This document shows positions 27,492-35,611 of a stretch of DNA of 64,000 nucleotides, in pieces (the first letter of the stretch is position 1; the number at the start of each line of letters is the position of its first letter). This stretch comes from Chryseobacterium ginsenosidimutans (GTDB lineage: Bacteria > Bacteroidota > Bacteroidia > Flavobacteriales > Weeksellaceae): contig NZ_JAUSXC010000001.1 in assembly GCF_030823405.1 (NCBI RefSeq), positions 2,463,001-2,527,000 of the forward strand, read 5' to 3'. The notes below the pieces were generated by a model, which worked only from the letters and a program-made list of their open reading frames with translations, was not told where the DNA came from and ran no database searches. Position numbers and translations under genes: made by a program.

Positions 27492-28043
27492 ATGAATACC
27501 AACAGACTTTCTCCAACGATAGAAAAGGCATTAAGCGATCAGATGAACAAAGAAATTCATGCATCACACGTTTTCTTATCGTATGGGATCTGGGCAGACG
27601 ATAAAGGATATCAGGGAATTGCAAACTTCCTTTACAGACATGCTCAGGAAGAAAGAAACCATTCTATAAAATTTATGGAATATGTGCTGAACAGGGGAGG
27701 GAAGCCGAAAGTAGAAGCCATCCCGGCTCCACCAGATGATCCGCAGTCTTTAACAGATTGTTTTGACGGGGTTTTCAGGCATGAAGTTGATAATACAACG
27801 GCAATTTACAGAATTGTAGATATGGCTTTGGAAGAAAAAGACTGGGCAACCTGGAATTTTATGCAATGGTTTGTTCAGGAACAGATCGAAGAAGAAACGC
27901 TGGCTGCCAATTTAATTGATAAGTTGAAAATTGCAGGTGGCGACAGAGCAACAGACGAATCTCTGTTTACTTTAGATAAAACACTACAAAACACGCCGAA
28001 TGACGTTCCGTTGGCTCAGGAAGCTACAGGGGATAATCCTTAA
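27492..28043 (+). CDS. ftnA: Ferritin
   Basis: A 183-residue non-haem ferritin that stores iron in a 24-subunit shell. The four-helix bundle carries ferroxidase ligands in NKEIHASHVFLSYGIW, AQEERNHSIKFMEYV (EExxH) and QWFVQEQIEEETLA. The frame is open for 24 codons upstream (27420), but that stretch contains a likely -7 element (CATTTTTG near 27450) and does not match ferritins, so ATG 27492 is chosen. The C-terminal 25 residues (LDKTLQNTPNDVPLAQ...) extend past the core. It is a single-gene unit. Confidence 0.94.
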   Translation: MNTNRLSPTIEKALSDQMNKEIHASHVFLSYGIWADDKGYQGIANFLYRHAQEERNHSIKFMEYVLNRGGKPKVEAIPAPPDDPQSLTDCFDGVFRHEVDNTTAIYRIVDMALEEKDWATWNFMQWFVQEQIEEETLAANLIDKLKIAGGDRATDESLFTLDKTLQNTPNDVPLAQEATGDNP

Positions 28044-28071
28044 AAACAAATCGGTAATATCTAAAATTATT

Positions 28072-28102
28072 AAATCTGTCAAAATATTGGCAGATTTTTT
28101 TA
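28072..28102 (+). terminator. Terminator of the ferritin gene
   Basis: AAATCTG (28072-28078) pairs with CAGATTT (28091-28097), and the inner TC/GG edges partly extend it; a T run follows. Confidence 0.75.
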
Positions 28103-28126
28103 TTATGAAACTCCCTTTAAAATCAC

Positions 28127-28134
28127 TATCTTTG
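28127..28134 (+). promoter_or_regulatory. -7 box of ychF
   Basis: TATCTTTG matches TAnnTTTG exactly; the message would carry a leader of about 85 nt before the ATG at 28224. No TTG at the right distance is visible. Confidence 0.5.
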
Positions 28135-28223
28135 CACGCTGAAAGTGCAGGGTGAAGAGTTCAATGTAAAGTTGAATTTCTCTAAACCTTGAATACTAAA
28201 CCTTAAACTTTGAATTTTACAAT

Positions 28224-29315
28224 ATGAAATGTGGAATCGTAGGCTTACCAAACGTAGGTAAATCAACTCTTTTTAACTGTCTGAGCAATGCAAAAGCTCA
28301 ATCGGCAAACTATCCTTTCTGTACAATCGAGCCAAATTTGGGAACAGTTTCTGTTCCGGATCAAAGATTGTTCGAATTAGAGAAAATAGTAAAACCGGAG
28401 AGAGTTTTACCGGCTGTTGTTGAGATTGTTGATATCGCAGGTCTGGTAAAAGGAGCTAGTAAAGGAGAAGGTCTGGGAAACCAGTTCTTGGCAAATATCC
28501 GTGAATGTGAAGCAATTATTCATGTTCTAAGATGTTTTGAAAATGGAAATATCATTCATGTTGAAGGTTCAGTTGATCCAATGAGAGATAAAGAAATTAT
28601 CGATATTGAACTTCAGTTGAAAGACCTTGAAACTGTAGGAAAAGCAGTTGAAAAAGCTAAAAAATTCGTCAAATCCGGAAAGAAAGATGATATTTTGACC
28701 TACGAAACGCTTCATAATCTTGAAAAATTTATCGAAGATGGTAAAAATGCAAGAGAGTTTCCTATGGATGATTTTGCAAAATCAATTATCAGCGACGTTC
28801 AGCTTTTAACAAATAAGCCGGTTCTTTACGTTTGTAATGTTGATGAAAACTCTATTAAAAACGGAAACGACTGGATTCCTAAAATCGAAGAAATGGCTAA
28901 AAATGAAGGTGCTGAAGTAGTAGTTTTAGCAGCTCAGATTGAAGCAGATATCAACGAATTGGAAACTTTCGAAGAAAGAGAGATTTTCCTTGAAGAACTT
29001 GGTCTTACAGAGCCTGGAGTTAACCGTTTGATCAGAAAAGCATACGATTTATTAAAACTTCAGACGTATTTCACAGCAGGTGTAAAAGAAGTAAGAGCCT
29101 GGACTATCGGACAAGGTTGGACTGCTCCTCAAGCGGCTGGTGTAATTCATACCGATTTTGAAAAAGGATTCATCCGTGCAGAAGTTATCAAATATGATGA
29201 TTATATGACGTATGGTTCCGAAATTAAAATCAAAGAAGCCGGAAAACTTTCTGTAGAAGGGAAAGAATATATCGTTCAGGATGGTGATATTATGCACTTC
29301 AGATTCAACGTATAA
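28224..29315 (+). CDS. ychF: Redox-regulated ATPase YchF (Obg-like)
   Basis: A 363-residue P-loop protein of the TRAFAC Obg family that hydrolyses ATP in preference to GTP and associates with ribosomes. G1 GLPNVGKST (residues 7-15) is followed by the YchF-specific NYPFCTIEPNLG, G3 DIAGLVKGASKGEGLGNQFL and the altered G4 CNVDEN in place of NKxD. The C-terminal TGS domain (about 280-363) includes LQTYFTAG, AWTIGQGWTAPQAAGVIHTDFEKGF and DGDIMHFRFNV. Length and motifs are normal. Confidence 0.98.
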   Translation: MKCGIVGLPNVGKSTLFNCLSNAKAQSANYPFCTIEPNLGTVSVPDQRLFELEKIVKPERVLPAVVEIVDIAGLVKGASKGEGLGNQFLANIRECEAIIHVLRCFENGNIIHVEGSVDPMRDKEIIDIELQLKDLETVGKAVEKAKKFVKSGKKDDILTYETLHNLEKFIEDGKNAREFPMDDFAKSIISDVQLLTNKPVLYVCNVDENSIKNGNDWIPKIEEMAKNEGAEVVVLAAQIEADINELETFEEREIFLEELGLTEPGVNRLIRKAYDLLKLQTYFTAGVKEVRAWTIGQGWTAPQAAGVIHTDFEKGFIRAEVIKYDDYMTYGSEIKIKEAGKLSVEGKEYIVQDGDIMHFRFNV

Positions 29316-29342
29316 GAGAATATTAAAGTTAGTTATAAATGA

Positions 29343-29376
29343 AAAACGCTTCCAATGTATTTTGGGAGCGTTTTTT
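29343..29376 (+). terminator. Terminator of ychF
   Basis: AAAACGCTTCC pairs with GGGAGCGTTTT around a 9-nt loop and is followed by a T run. Confidence 0.85.
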
Positions 29377-29400
29377 GCATCTGTGTGAAAAACTTTTAAT

Positions 29401-30480
29401 ATGAAAATTCTGTATTTTGCTTTTTTCGTTCTATTATTTTCTTCTTGCTCCAAAAATATTGATGAAAATTGCTTCATCGTAAAAGAAGAAAAGTCTGTCT
29501 ACATTGAAGAAAAACCATATACCATAAAAGAGATTTTAGCAGAAAAACCAAATTATCTTGAGATTATTAGTTTAAAAAGTTTTAGAACCTTTAAAGAAGA
29601 TAGTATCTACGTACATGATCATAAATGGGAAAATTATGAGCAAAGAATGAAAGGAAAAGAAATTGATTTAAAAGATTTTAAGGATAAGTTTTTTGACGAT
29701 TTTATGTTTTTTAATAATGAGAAAATTGGAAATGTTCAATATACTTTAGGGAGAAATAATTTAGGATATTGGTTATTAAAAATTGAAAAAAATAAACCTT
29801 CAGCCTATTTTTTAGGATTAAGCTTCAGCCATTACTATTTAAATGAAATTCAAACAAGGCCTATTATTAAAGACGGCTTTTTACAGATTGAAGGCAGTTT
29901 GGTTAAAATTATTAAAGTTCCCGGACTTCCCGGTTATGATGATTATTCTTCGATTGATGAAGGGATGTTGTTTAAAATTAATTTAAAAGATCTAACAAAA
30001 GATGCTGATAACGATGGCTATAATGATATTTTTGAAAAATGTTTTGGTCTAAACCCCAATAACAAAGATTCTGACGAAGATGGGATAATTGATTTTGAAG
30101 ATCCAAATCCAATGTTCAAATCAGAGAAAAATAAGTTTACGGATCTTTACGAGAATTTATTGCCGGAATATTCAGAACGTTTGGATTTCAAAAAAAGACC
30201 CTATTATTTTGAGGTTTTTAAAAGTGATTGCGATTATTTTCGTCAGGTTAATCCGAAAGAATACAAAGTGTTATTTACTTCTGAAAATGAAGATCAACAG
30301 ACAGATTATATAAAAAGTACCGATGTATTTAATTTTGGAATTTCTAAGATTAAAAAAAATAAAATGTTCCCTGAAAGATTTTATATTCAGAAATGGGGAA
30401 GTAGCTCTTCTACCGATTACGCCGCTGAATATAAAGATGGAAAATGGAAGCTTGAAGTTGTAGGTACGATTGTAGTTTAA
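29401..30480 (+). CDS. Lipoprotein with calcium-binding (thrombospondin type 3-like) repeats
   Basis: A 359-residue protein with a lipoprotein signal (MKILYFAFFVLLFSSCSKN, Cys 16). Residues about 200-235 contain two acidic loops, DADNDGYNDIFEKCFG and DSDEDGIIDFEDPNP, of the thrombospondin type 3/dockerin-like calcium-binding pattern common in Bacteroidetes exported proteins. The flanking regions (FDDFMFFNNEKIGNVQYTLG; a C-terminal half ending YAAEYKDGKWKLEVVGTIVV) match nothing I recognise. Expected location is the outer membrane or periplasmic face of it. It follows ychF, but a terminator separates them. Confidence 0.75.
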   Translation: MKILYFAFFVLLFSSCSKNIDENCFIVKEEKSVYIEEKPYTIKEILAEKPNYLEIISLKSFRTFKEDSIYVHDHKWENYEQRMKGKEIDLKDFKDKFFDDFMFFNNEKIGNVQYTLGRNNLGYWLLKIEKNKPSAYFLGLSFSHYYLNEIQTRPIIKDGFLQIEGSLVKIIKVPGLPGYDDYSSIDEGMLFKINLKDLTKDADNDGYNDIFEKCFGLNPNNKDSDEDGIIDFEDPNPMFKSEKNKFTDLYENLLPEYSERLDFKKRPYYFEVFKSDCDYFRQVNPKEYKVLFTSENEDQQTDYIKSTDVFNFGISKIKKNKMFPERFYIQKWGSSSSTDYAAEYKDGKWKLEVVGTIVV

Positions 30481-30513
30481 AAAAATACCACTCAATTTGA
30501 GTGGTATTTTTAT
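30481..30513. terminator. Two-way terminator between lipoprotein and peptide genes
   Basis: AAAAATACCACTCAA (30481-30495) and TTGAGTGGTATTTTT (30497-30511) are perfect inverse complements. A/T tracts on both sides allow it to end both the plus-strand lipoprotein message and the minus-strand peptide message. Confidence 0.85.
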
Positions 30514-30516
30514 TGT

Positions 30517-30684
30517 TTAGTCGATTGGATCTATTTGCGGTCTGCACTGCAATTGGGCACAGCCCATTGAGACAATTCTGCAGCCTCCTGTTCTGGGATC
30601 AATACAGTCGATCAATCCGCCAGTAATCATTCTTAGTTCTCTTTTGTTTAACTTTTTTCCTTTTTGTACATTTTGATTTTTCAT
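30517..30684 (-). CDS. Bacteriocin-like double-glycine leader peptide
   Basis: A 55-codon frame whose product begins MKNQNVQKGKKLNKRELRMITGG. The pattern 'K-L-(N/S)-(K/R)-x-x-L-(K/R)-x-I-x-G-G' is the class of leader seen in the short 'bacteriocin-like' peptides of Chryseobacterium and relatives, normally cut after the GG by a peptidase-containing ABC transporter. The remaining 32 residues contain four cysteines (27, 35, 42, 47), enough for two disulfides or other crosslinks, and end PQIDPID. No modifying enzyme, transporter or immunity gene lies next to it. A near-consensus -7 box (TAATATTG) is on the minus strand upstream. Function as antimicrobial or signal is unknown. Confidence 0.75.
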   Translation of the reverse strand: MKNQNVQKGKKLNKRELRMITGGLIDCIDPRTGGCRIVSMGCAQLQCRPQIDPID

Positions 30685-30813
30685 AATAATTGATTTTTAA
30701 TGAGTTAGTAAAAACTAAGTTAAGAAAAATATCAATATTATATCACTTTTTATTGAAAAATAAATATAATAATTACCGGTCATTTTAAAATTAGGTTGCA
30801 AAATATTATTGCG

Positions 30814-30821
30814 TACATTTG
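30814..30821 (+). promoter_or_regulatory. -7 box of the AraC regulator gene
   Basis: TACATTTG matches TAnnTTTG exactly and would start the transcript about 15 nt before the ATG at 30841. A TTG at 30796 is 15 nt upstream, slightly closer than usual. Confidence 0.5.
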
Positions 30822-30840
30822 ATTTTTACAAATCTTAATT

Positions 30841-31788
30841 ATGGAAAAGATAGCCCATACCTCATATACTTCCTTGGAAGATTTTTACAGAGAAATGACA
30901 GAAAAGCTCGGAACCGATATCGAAAGTATCTTCCCAAAAGGTCTTCATAAAGATATTGGTCATTTTAATGTTTTTGATATTGCACAAACTATTGAAAAAG
31001 TACGAACGACTTCCGAAATGCCTTATAACAGGAGAAGATATTACAAAATAAGCCTGATAAGAGGGAAAAACAGGGCAGAATATGCAGATAAGATTATCCA
31101 GATAAAAAATAATGCACTCCTGTTTGCAACCCCAAAAGTTCCTTATCACTGGGTTCCTGAAGACCCAAACCAGTCGGGGAGTTTCTGTGTTTTTACTGAA
31201 GATTTTTTTATTAAAGACAAATCACACAATACGCTTGAAGATTTACCGATTTTCCAGCCCGGAAATATCCCTTTATTCGAAATTGATGATGAATTGGCAG
31301 AAGAAATCGAACAGCTTTATGCAAAGATTAAAAAAGAAATCAGCTCCGATTATATTTTTAAGTATGATTTGATCAGAAACTATGTTTTAGAACTGATTCA
31401 TTACGGACAAAAACTGCAGCCTGCCTCAAAACTATCAACTTCAAATGATGCTTCTCTGCGTGTTGTGTCGTTGTTTATTGAGTTGTTGGAGAGACAGTTT
31501 CCCATAGAATCCTCAGACCAGAGACTGCAATTGAAAACAGCAAAAGATTACGCAGACAGACTGGCTGTTCATGTAAATTATTTAAATAAAAAATTAAAAG
31601 AAAATACTGGAAAAACCACAACGGAAGTTATTGCAGAAAGGATTATTCAGGAAGCAAAAATATTATTAAAACAGACGAAATGGAGTGTCTCGGAAATTGC
31701 TTATGCTCTGGGATTTGAAGAAATTGCCCATTTTTCAAACTTTTTTAAAAAGAAAACTTCATTAGCTCCTTTAGAATTCCGTTCATGA
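30841..31788 (+). CDS. AraC family transcriptional regulator
   Basis: A 315-residue regulator. Residues 1-180 form a cupin-like sensing domain (YYKISLIRGKNRAEYADK, LLFATPKVPYHWVPED, GSFCVFTEDFF). The C-terminal HTH_18 domain of about 100 residues has two helix-turn-helix units, TAKDYADRLAVHVNYLNKKL and SVSEIAYALGFEEIAHFSNFFKKKTSLAPLEFR. The next gene, 88 nt downstream on the same strand, encodes an SDR enzyme; this regulator plus oxidoreductase pairing is frequent in Bacteroidetes and suggests, but does not prove, that the enzyme gene is its target. Confidence 0.94.
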   Translation: MEKIAHTSYTSLEDFYREMTEKLGTDIESIFPKGLHKDIGHFNVFDIAQTIEKVRTTSEMPYNRRRYYKISLIRGKNRAEYADKIIQIKNNALLFATPKVPYHWVPEDPNQSGSFCVFTEDFFIKDKSHNTLEDLPIFQPGNIPLFEIDDELAEEIEQLYAKIKKEISSDYIFKYDLIRNYVLELIHYGQKLQPASKLSTSNDASLRVVSLFIELLERQFPIESSDQRLQLKTAKDYADRLAVHVNYLNKKLKENTGKTTTEVIAERIIQEAKILLKQTKWSVSEIAYALGFEEIAHFSNFFKKKTSLAPLEFRS

Positions 31789-31875
31789 TTTGAATTTTGC
31801 AAATTTCAGTTTGATTAAAGCAAATATTAAGTCTGAAAATTCCTGAACTTTGCCCTATTAAAACAATCAAAAAAA

Positions 31876-32640
31876 ATGGAAACAAGAACTAAAATTGCAT
31901 TAGTAACAGGCGGAAGTCGTGGATTGGGAAGAAATTCTGCAATTAAAATCGCGCAGAAAGGTCTTGATGTGATTATCACTTATAGAAGTAATAAAGAAGA
32001 GGCCGAAAAAGTTGTCAGTGAAATTCAGGCTTTAGGAAGAAAATCAATTGCTTATCAGCTAGATACAAAAGATATCAAAAGTTTTGATACTTTCGTGAAA
32101 ACTGTAGGAGATCATCTGGAAGAAAATACAGGAAGCCGAAATATTGATTATCTGGTAAATAATGCTGGAACAGCTTTATATTCACCAATTTCTGAAGTTA
32201 CGGAAGAGCAGTTAGATGATGTTGTAGATATCCACTTCAAAGGAGTATTTTTCTTAACTCAGAAATTATTACCGTTCATTAATGACGAAGGGGGAATTGT
32301 AAATGTATCTTCAGGATTAGCGAGATTTGCGTTGCCGGGATCATCAGTATATGGTTCGATAAAAGCAGGAGTTGAAATGTTGACAAAATATATGGCGAAA
32401 GAATTGGGTTCAAGAAGAATCAAAGCTAATGTGGTTGCTCCGGGTGCAATTGAAACAGATTTCGGAGGCGGAAGAACAAGAGATGACAAGCAGATGAATG
32501 ATATTATTGCGAGTATGACGGCATTAGGAAGAGCTGGTTTGCCGGATGATATCGGTGGAGTAGTTGCATTCTTATGTACTGAAGATGCAAGATGGATCAA
32601 TGGACAGAGAATTGAAGCTTCAGGCGGAATGTTTTTATAG
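31876..32640 (+). CDS. SDR family NAD(P)-dependent oxidoreductase
   Basis: A 254-residue classical short-chain dehydrogenase. The cofactor loop is TGGSRGLGRN (residues 11-20), with NNAG near 95, catalytic Ser in NVSSG, YGSIKAG for the Tyr-x-x-x-Lys pair (about 158-162) and PGAIETDF. Most similar in layout to the FabG-like group, but the substrate cannot be read from the sequence. It follows the AraC regulator and ends at a two-way terminator shared with the converging aminotransferase gene. Confidence 0.93.
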   Translation: METRTKIALVTGGSRGLGRNSAIKIAQKGLDVIITYRSNKEEAEKVVSEIQALGRKSIAYQLDTKDIKSFDTFVKTVGDHLEENTGSRNIDYLVNNAGTALYSPISEVTEEQLDDVVDIHFKGVFFLTQKLLPFINDEGGIVNVSSGLARFALPGSSVYGSIKAGVEMLTKYMAKELGSRRIKANVVAPGAIETDFGGGRTRDDKQMNDIIASMTALGRAGLPDDIGGVVAFLCTEDARWINGQRIEASGGMFL

Positions 32641-32687
32641 AGAATATTTTATTCGTCTAGAAATTAAGGTTTTAAAAAAGGAAAATC

Positions 32688-32715
32688 AAAAGCAGTAGGA
32701 TTTCTACTGCTTTTA
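32688..32715. terminator. Two-way terminator between SDR and aminotransferase genes
   Basis: AAAAGCAGTAG (32688-32698) and CTACTGCTTTT (32704-32714) are perfect inverse complements around a 5-nt loop, placed between two converging genes. Confidence 0.9.
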
Positions 32716-32717
32716 CT

Positions 32718-33866
32718 TTATAGTTTAGATAAATTTTCAATCGCTTTCTCCAACGTTTCCTGTTTTTTTGCGAAACACAAACGGATTACGTTTTCATTCA
32801 GTTTATTTTTATAAAAAGATGAAAAAGGTACACTTGCTACTTTATGAGTAACAGTTAATTCACTGGCGAAGTCAAAATCATTTTTATCAGAAATTTTATC
32901 ATATTTTAAAGCCTGAAAATAAGTTCCTTCACAGTCTAGCAATTCAAAAGAGGTATTCGCCAATCCCTGTCTTAAAAAATCTCTTTTTTCCTGAAAAAAT
33001 TGGTTTAGATAATTATAATGATCAGGATTTTTCATGTATTCTGCCAAAGCGAGCTGAATCGGAGTATTTACAGAAAAAACATTGAACTGATGCACTTTCC
33101 TGAATTCGTTTGCCAATATTTTCGGAGCGGCACAATATCCTATTTTCCAGCCTGTAACATGAAATAATTTACCGAAAGATGCCACCAAAAGGCTTCTGTC
33201 TTTCAATTCGGGATATTTACAGATACTTATATGTTGCTTTCCGTCGAAAACAATGTTTTCATAGACTTCATCACTTAAAATAAGAATCGAAGTTGCTTCA
33301 ACAATTTTTATTAATTCCTGAATATCGTTTTCTTTTAAAATTTTTCCTGACGGATTATTCGGATTGTTCAGGATGATCATTTTGGTTTTGTCTGAAACTA
33401 AGCCTTTTACAATATTCCAGTCAATTTCATAGTCAGGAGCTTTCATTTCAAAACGTTTTACAATACCTCCGAAAAGCTCTACGGTAGGTTCGTAGCAGTC
33501 ATAAGCAGGTTCAAAAATAATCACTTCATCATCTCTTCTGACAAAAGTGGCAATTGTCGTAAAGATAGCCTGAGTTCCTCCCGCAGTAATTGTAATTTCG
33601 GAATCAGGATGATAAACTGCTTGATGGGAATTTTCAATCTTTCTGGCGATTTCTTCCTTTAATCCAATCATTCCGCCCATCGGTGCATATTGATTAAAAC
33701 CTTTTTTTATAAAATAATCTACCTGATCCAGCAATTCGGAATCCGGCATGAAATCCGGAAAACCCTGCGATAAATTGATGGCCTCGTTTTCATTGGCAAG
33801 CTGCGTCATCTGACTGAAAATCGTAGTTCCAACATTGGAAAGTTTAGATAAAGGAAGTTGTATCAT
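32718..33866 (-). CDS. PLP-dependent aminotransferase, methionine aminotransferase (YbdL) type
   Basis: A 382-residue class I/II fold I aminotransferase. It opens with the YbdL-type text LSNVGTTIFSQMTQLANENEAINLSQGFPDF and contains TAGGTQAIF (phosphate cup), NNPNNPSGK (PLP ring Asn), SDEVYENIVFDG and the Schiff-base Lys in SFGKLFHVTGWKIGY. Enzymes of this group transaminate methionine, kynurenine and aromatic amino acids, and in many bacteria take part in the last step of methionine salvage; no other salvage gene is nearby. Length is normal. Confidence 0.93.
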   Translation of the reverse strand: MIQLPLSKLSNVGTTIFSQMTQLANENEAINLSQGFPDFMPDSELLDQVDYFIKKGFNQYAPMGGMIGLKEEIARKIENSHQAVYHPDSEITITAGGTQAIFTTIATFVRRDDEVIIFEPAYDCYEPTVELFGGIVKRFEMKAPDYEIDWNIVKGLVSDKTKMIILNNPNNPSGKILKENDIQELIKIVEATSILILSDEVYENIVFDGKQHISICKYPELKDRSLLVASFGKLFHVTGWKIGYCAAPKILANEFRKVHQFNVFSVNTPIQLALAEYMKNPDHYNYLNQFFQEKRDFLRQGLANTSFELLDCEGTYFQALKYDKISDKNDFDFASELTVTHKVASVPFSSFYKNKLNENVIRLCFAKKQETLEKAIENLSKL

Positions 33867-34064
33867 TAAGAGTAATTTTTACTTATATCGAATTTAATTT
33901 ATTATTTTGAAATAAACAGCAAATGCTACTACTTTAGTTACAAAAATTAATATTTCTAAGCTTTCCAAAACATTTATCTAAAAGGAGATTTTTACAAATG
34001 AAACAACTAAAAAAACCGGATAATTAAAGGCTTTAAAATGTATTGAATAAATCTTTTAAACAAT

Positions 34065-34100
34065 AAGAAGGCTGCCTTTATGTGAAGACAGCCTTCCTTA
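34065..34100 (-). terminator. Terminator of the PKD-domain T9SS gene
   Basis: GAAGGCTG (34067-34074) pairs with CAGCCTTC (34089-34096). It lies 14 nt past the stop of the minus-strand gene. Confidence 0.75.
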
Positions 34101-34113
34101 GATTTGTATGATT

Positions 34114-35337
34114 CTATTTTGAAATTAAAAGTTGTTGGGAAGAAACTTTGTTTTCAGATTTTATCTCAACAATATAAGTTCCCTGAATTAATTTTTCAGT
34201 ATTAATTTTAATACTTTGACGTCCGTTTTCAATTGTTTCGGATTTTTCAATGACTGCCTTTCCGGACATATCACTTATTTTTACAGAGATATTTCCCTTT
34301 TTAGCAAGATTCATCTGTACGTCTACATAGTTTTTGGCAGGATTCGGAACCAAAGTATAGTCTTTTGTTTCACTCTGAACTCCTATTTCAGCTCTGGCAA
34401 TGGCGGCAATATCTTTAAGAGGAGAAGTTAAATTTGTATTGTTCACTGCTTTACCAACCTGGAAAGGTTTTGGAATACATATTTCTACGCAGGTCGTACA
34501 TTTTGGTTTGTCACCTTCGTATTGAGTAACGCAAACTTTGTAAGAACCCGGGTTTGTATAGGTATGAGAAGTCATCACGTCACCTATTGTTCCATCACCC
34601 CAATCTACTTTATATAAACTTGGCGAATTTGTGCTTTCTAGGAAAATCTGTGCAATTGTAAAGTTCCCCGAAGTGCTTGTCGTCGTCTGGATTTTGAAGT
34701 TTGAATTACATTCATTACAGCCTTCACAAGGTTTTACACAGATATTGTCGAAAAACACGACTTCCTGCTGTGTAGATGTCATATCGGGACTAATTCCTAT
34801 AGCTTGAGTGTTCATGATAATATTGTCAAAAATCGCTGCATTCATAGGGCTCATTGTCCATGCTCCGTCAGAATTACTTGGAAGAACACCTCCGCTTGAA
34901 AGCTGAATAGGTGCTTTTACACGTACCCATCCACTTCCCGGAGTTACTGTGATATTTGCTACGAAAGTCGCACTGTTTGTACCGTCAGAAAGAGTAATGT
35001 TCGGGTGATAAGGCATTCCGTAACCGCTGTCATTTTCAAGATAAAAATCAAAATATATACATTGTCCTAGAAAAAATTTCCCGAGATATTGATAATCTTT
35101 CCAGTTTTGATACCACGAACCTCCGGAAAGATCTTTGAGAATGAGAAATTGTGATCCGTCGAAGGTGTTGGCAGAACCAACTCCTACACTTACATTTCCG
35201 TTTGGAGCCGGAGCCGGAGACCAATTTCCGTAAGGATTGGAAGGATCATTGAAATCTGAACAGGGTGGCGTGTTTTGTGCATTGATCATCAAACTTCCCA
35301 TTAAGAGATACAAGGCGAAAAAATATATTCTTACCAT
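34114..35337 (-). CDS. T9SS type A sorting domain protein with PKD domain
   Basis: A 407-residue secreted protein: signal peptide (MVRIYFFALYLLMGSLMINAQ), a carbohydrate-binding-like beta domain (CSDFNDPSNPYGNWSP ... FFDNICVKPCEGCNEC, residues 25-215), a short cysteine cluster, a PKD domain (YKVDWGDGTIG...HTYTNPGSYKVCVTQY, about 235-290) and a sorting domain (LVPNPAKNYVDVQM ... LIQGTYIVEIKS ... LLISK) at the C-terminus. Export by the type IX system to the cell surface is expected. The DWGDG and SHTYTNPG motifs place it in the PKD fold; ligand and role are unknown. Confidence 0.9.
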   Translation of the reverse strand: MVRIYFFALYLLMGSLMINAQNTPPCSDFNDPSNPYGNWSPAPAPNGNVSVGVGSANTFDGSQFLILKDLSGGSWYQNWKDYQYLGKFFLGQCIYFDFYLENDSGYGMPYHPNITLSDGTNSATFVANITVTPGSGWVRVKAPIQLSSGGVLPSNSDGAWTMSPMNAAIFDNIIMNTQAIGISPDMTSTQQEVVFFDNICVKPCEGCNECNSNFKIQTTTSTSGNFTIAQIFLESTNSPSLYKVDWGDGTIGDVMTSHTYTNPGSYKVCVTQYEGDKPKCTTCVEICIPKPFQVGKAVNNTNLTSPLKDIAAIARAEIGVQSETKDYTLVPNPAKNYVDVQMNLAKKGNISVKISDMSGKAVIEKSETIENGRQSIKINTEKLIQGTYIVEIKSENKVSSQQLLISK

Positions 35338-35559
35338 TATGTAATATTGATTTTATAAATCAAAAATCAACAAAAACTTTAAGAATTAATACTCATTTAA
35401 TTTGATCTTGGCTTTCACCGTTTTTTAGTTTTACTATGTTTTTTTCTGGTTATTTTTTTGTTACATAAAAGTATCATGAAATAGAATCTCACACTAAGGT
35501 GATTAAGCAAGTGAGTTAACATTTTGATTAAGTGTTATCTTTTTGTTAATACATGTAAA

Positions 35560-35586
35560 ATAAAAGACTGCCCGAAGACAGTCTTG
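35560..35586 (-). terminator. Terminator of the YadA-like T9SS gene
   Basis: AAGACTG (35564-35570) pairs with CAGTCTT (35579-35585); on the minus strand it is followed by a T-rich tract. Confidence 0.75.
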
Positions 35587-35611
35587 ATGTGTGTTGCTAT
35601 TAAATATCTAA

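Noticed and set aside
29052..29477. 141-codon frame opposite the end of ychF
   Set aside because: It overlaps the ychF TGS domain and its terminator on the other strand and has no family pattern.
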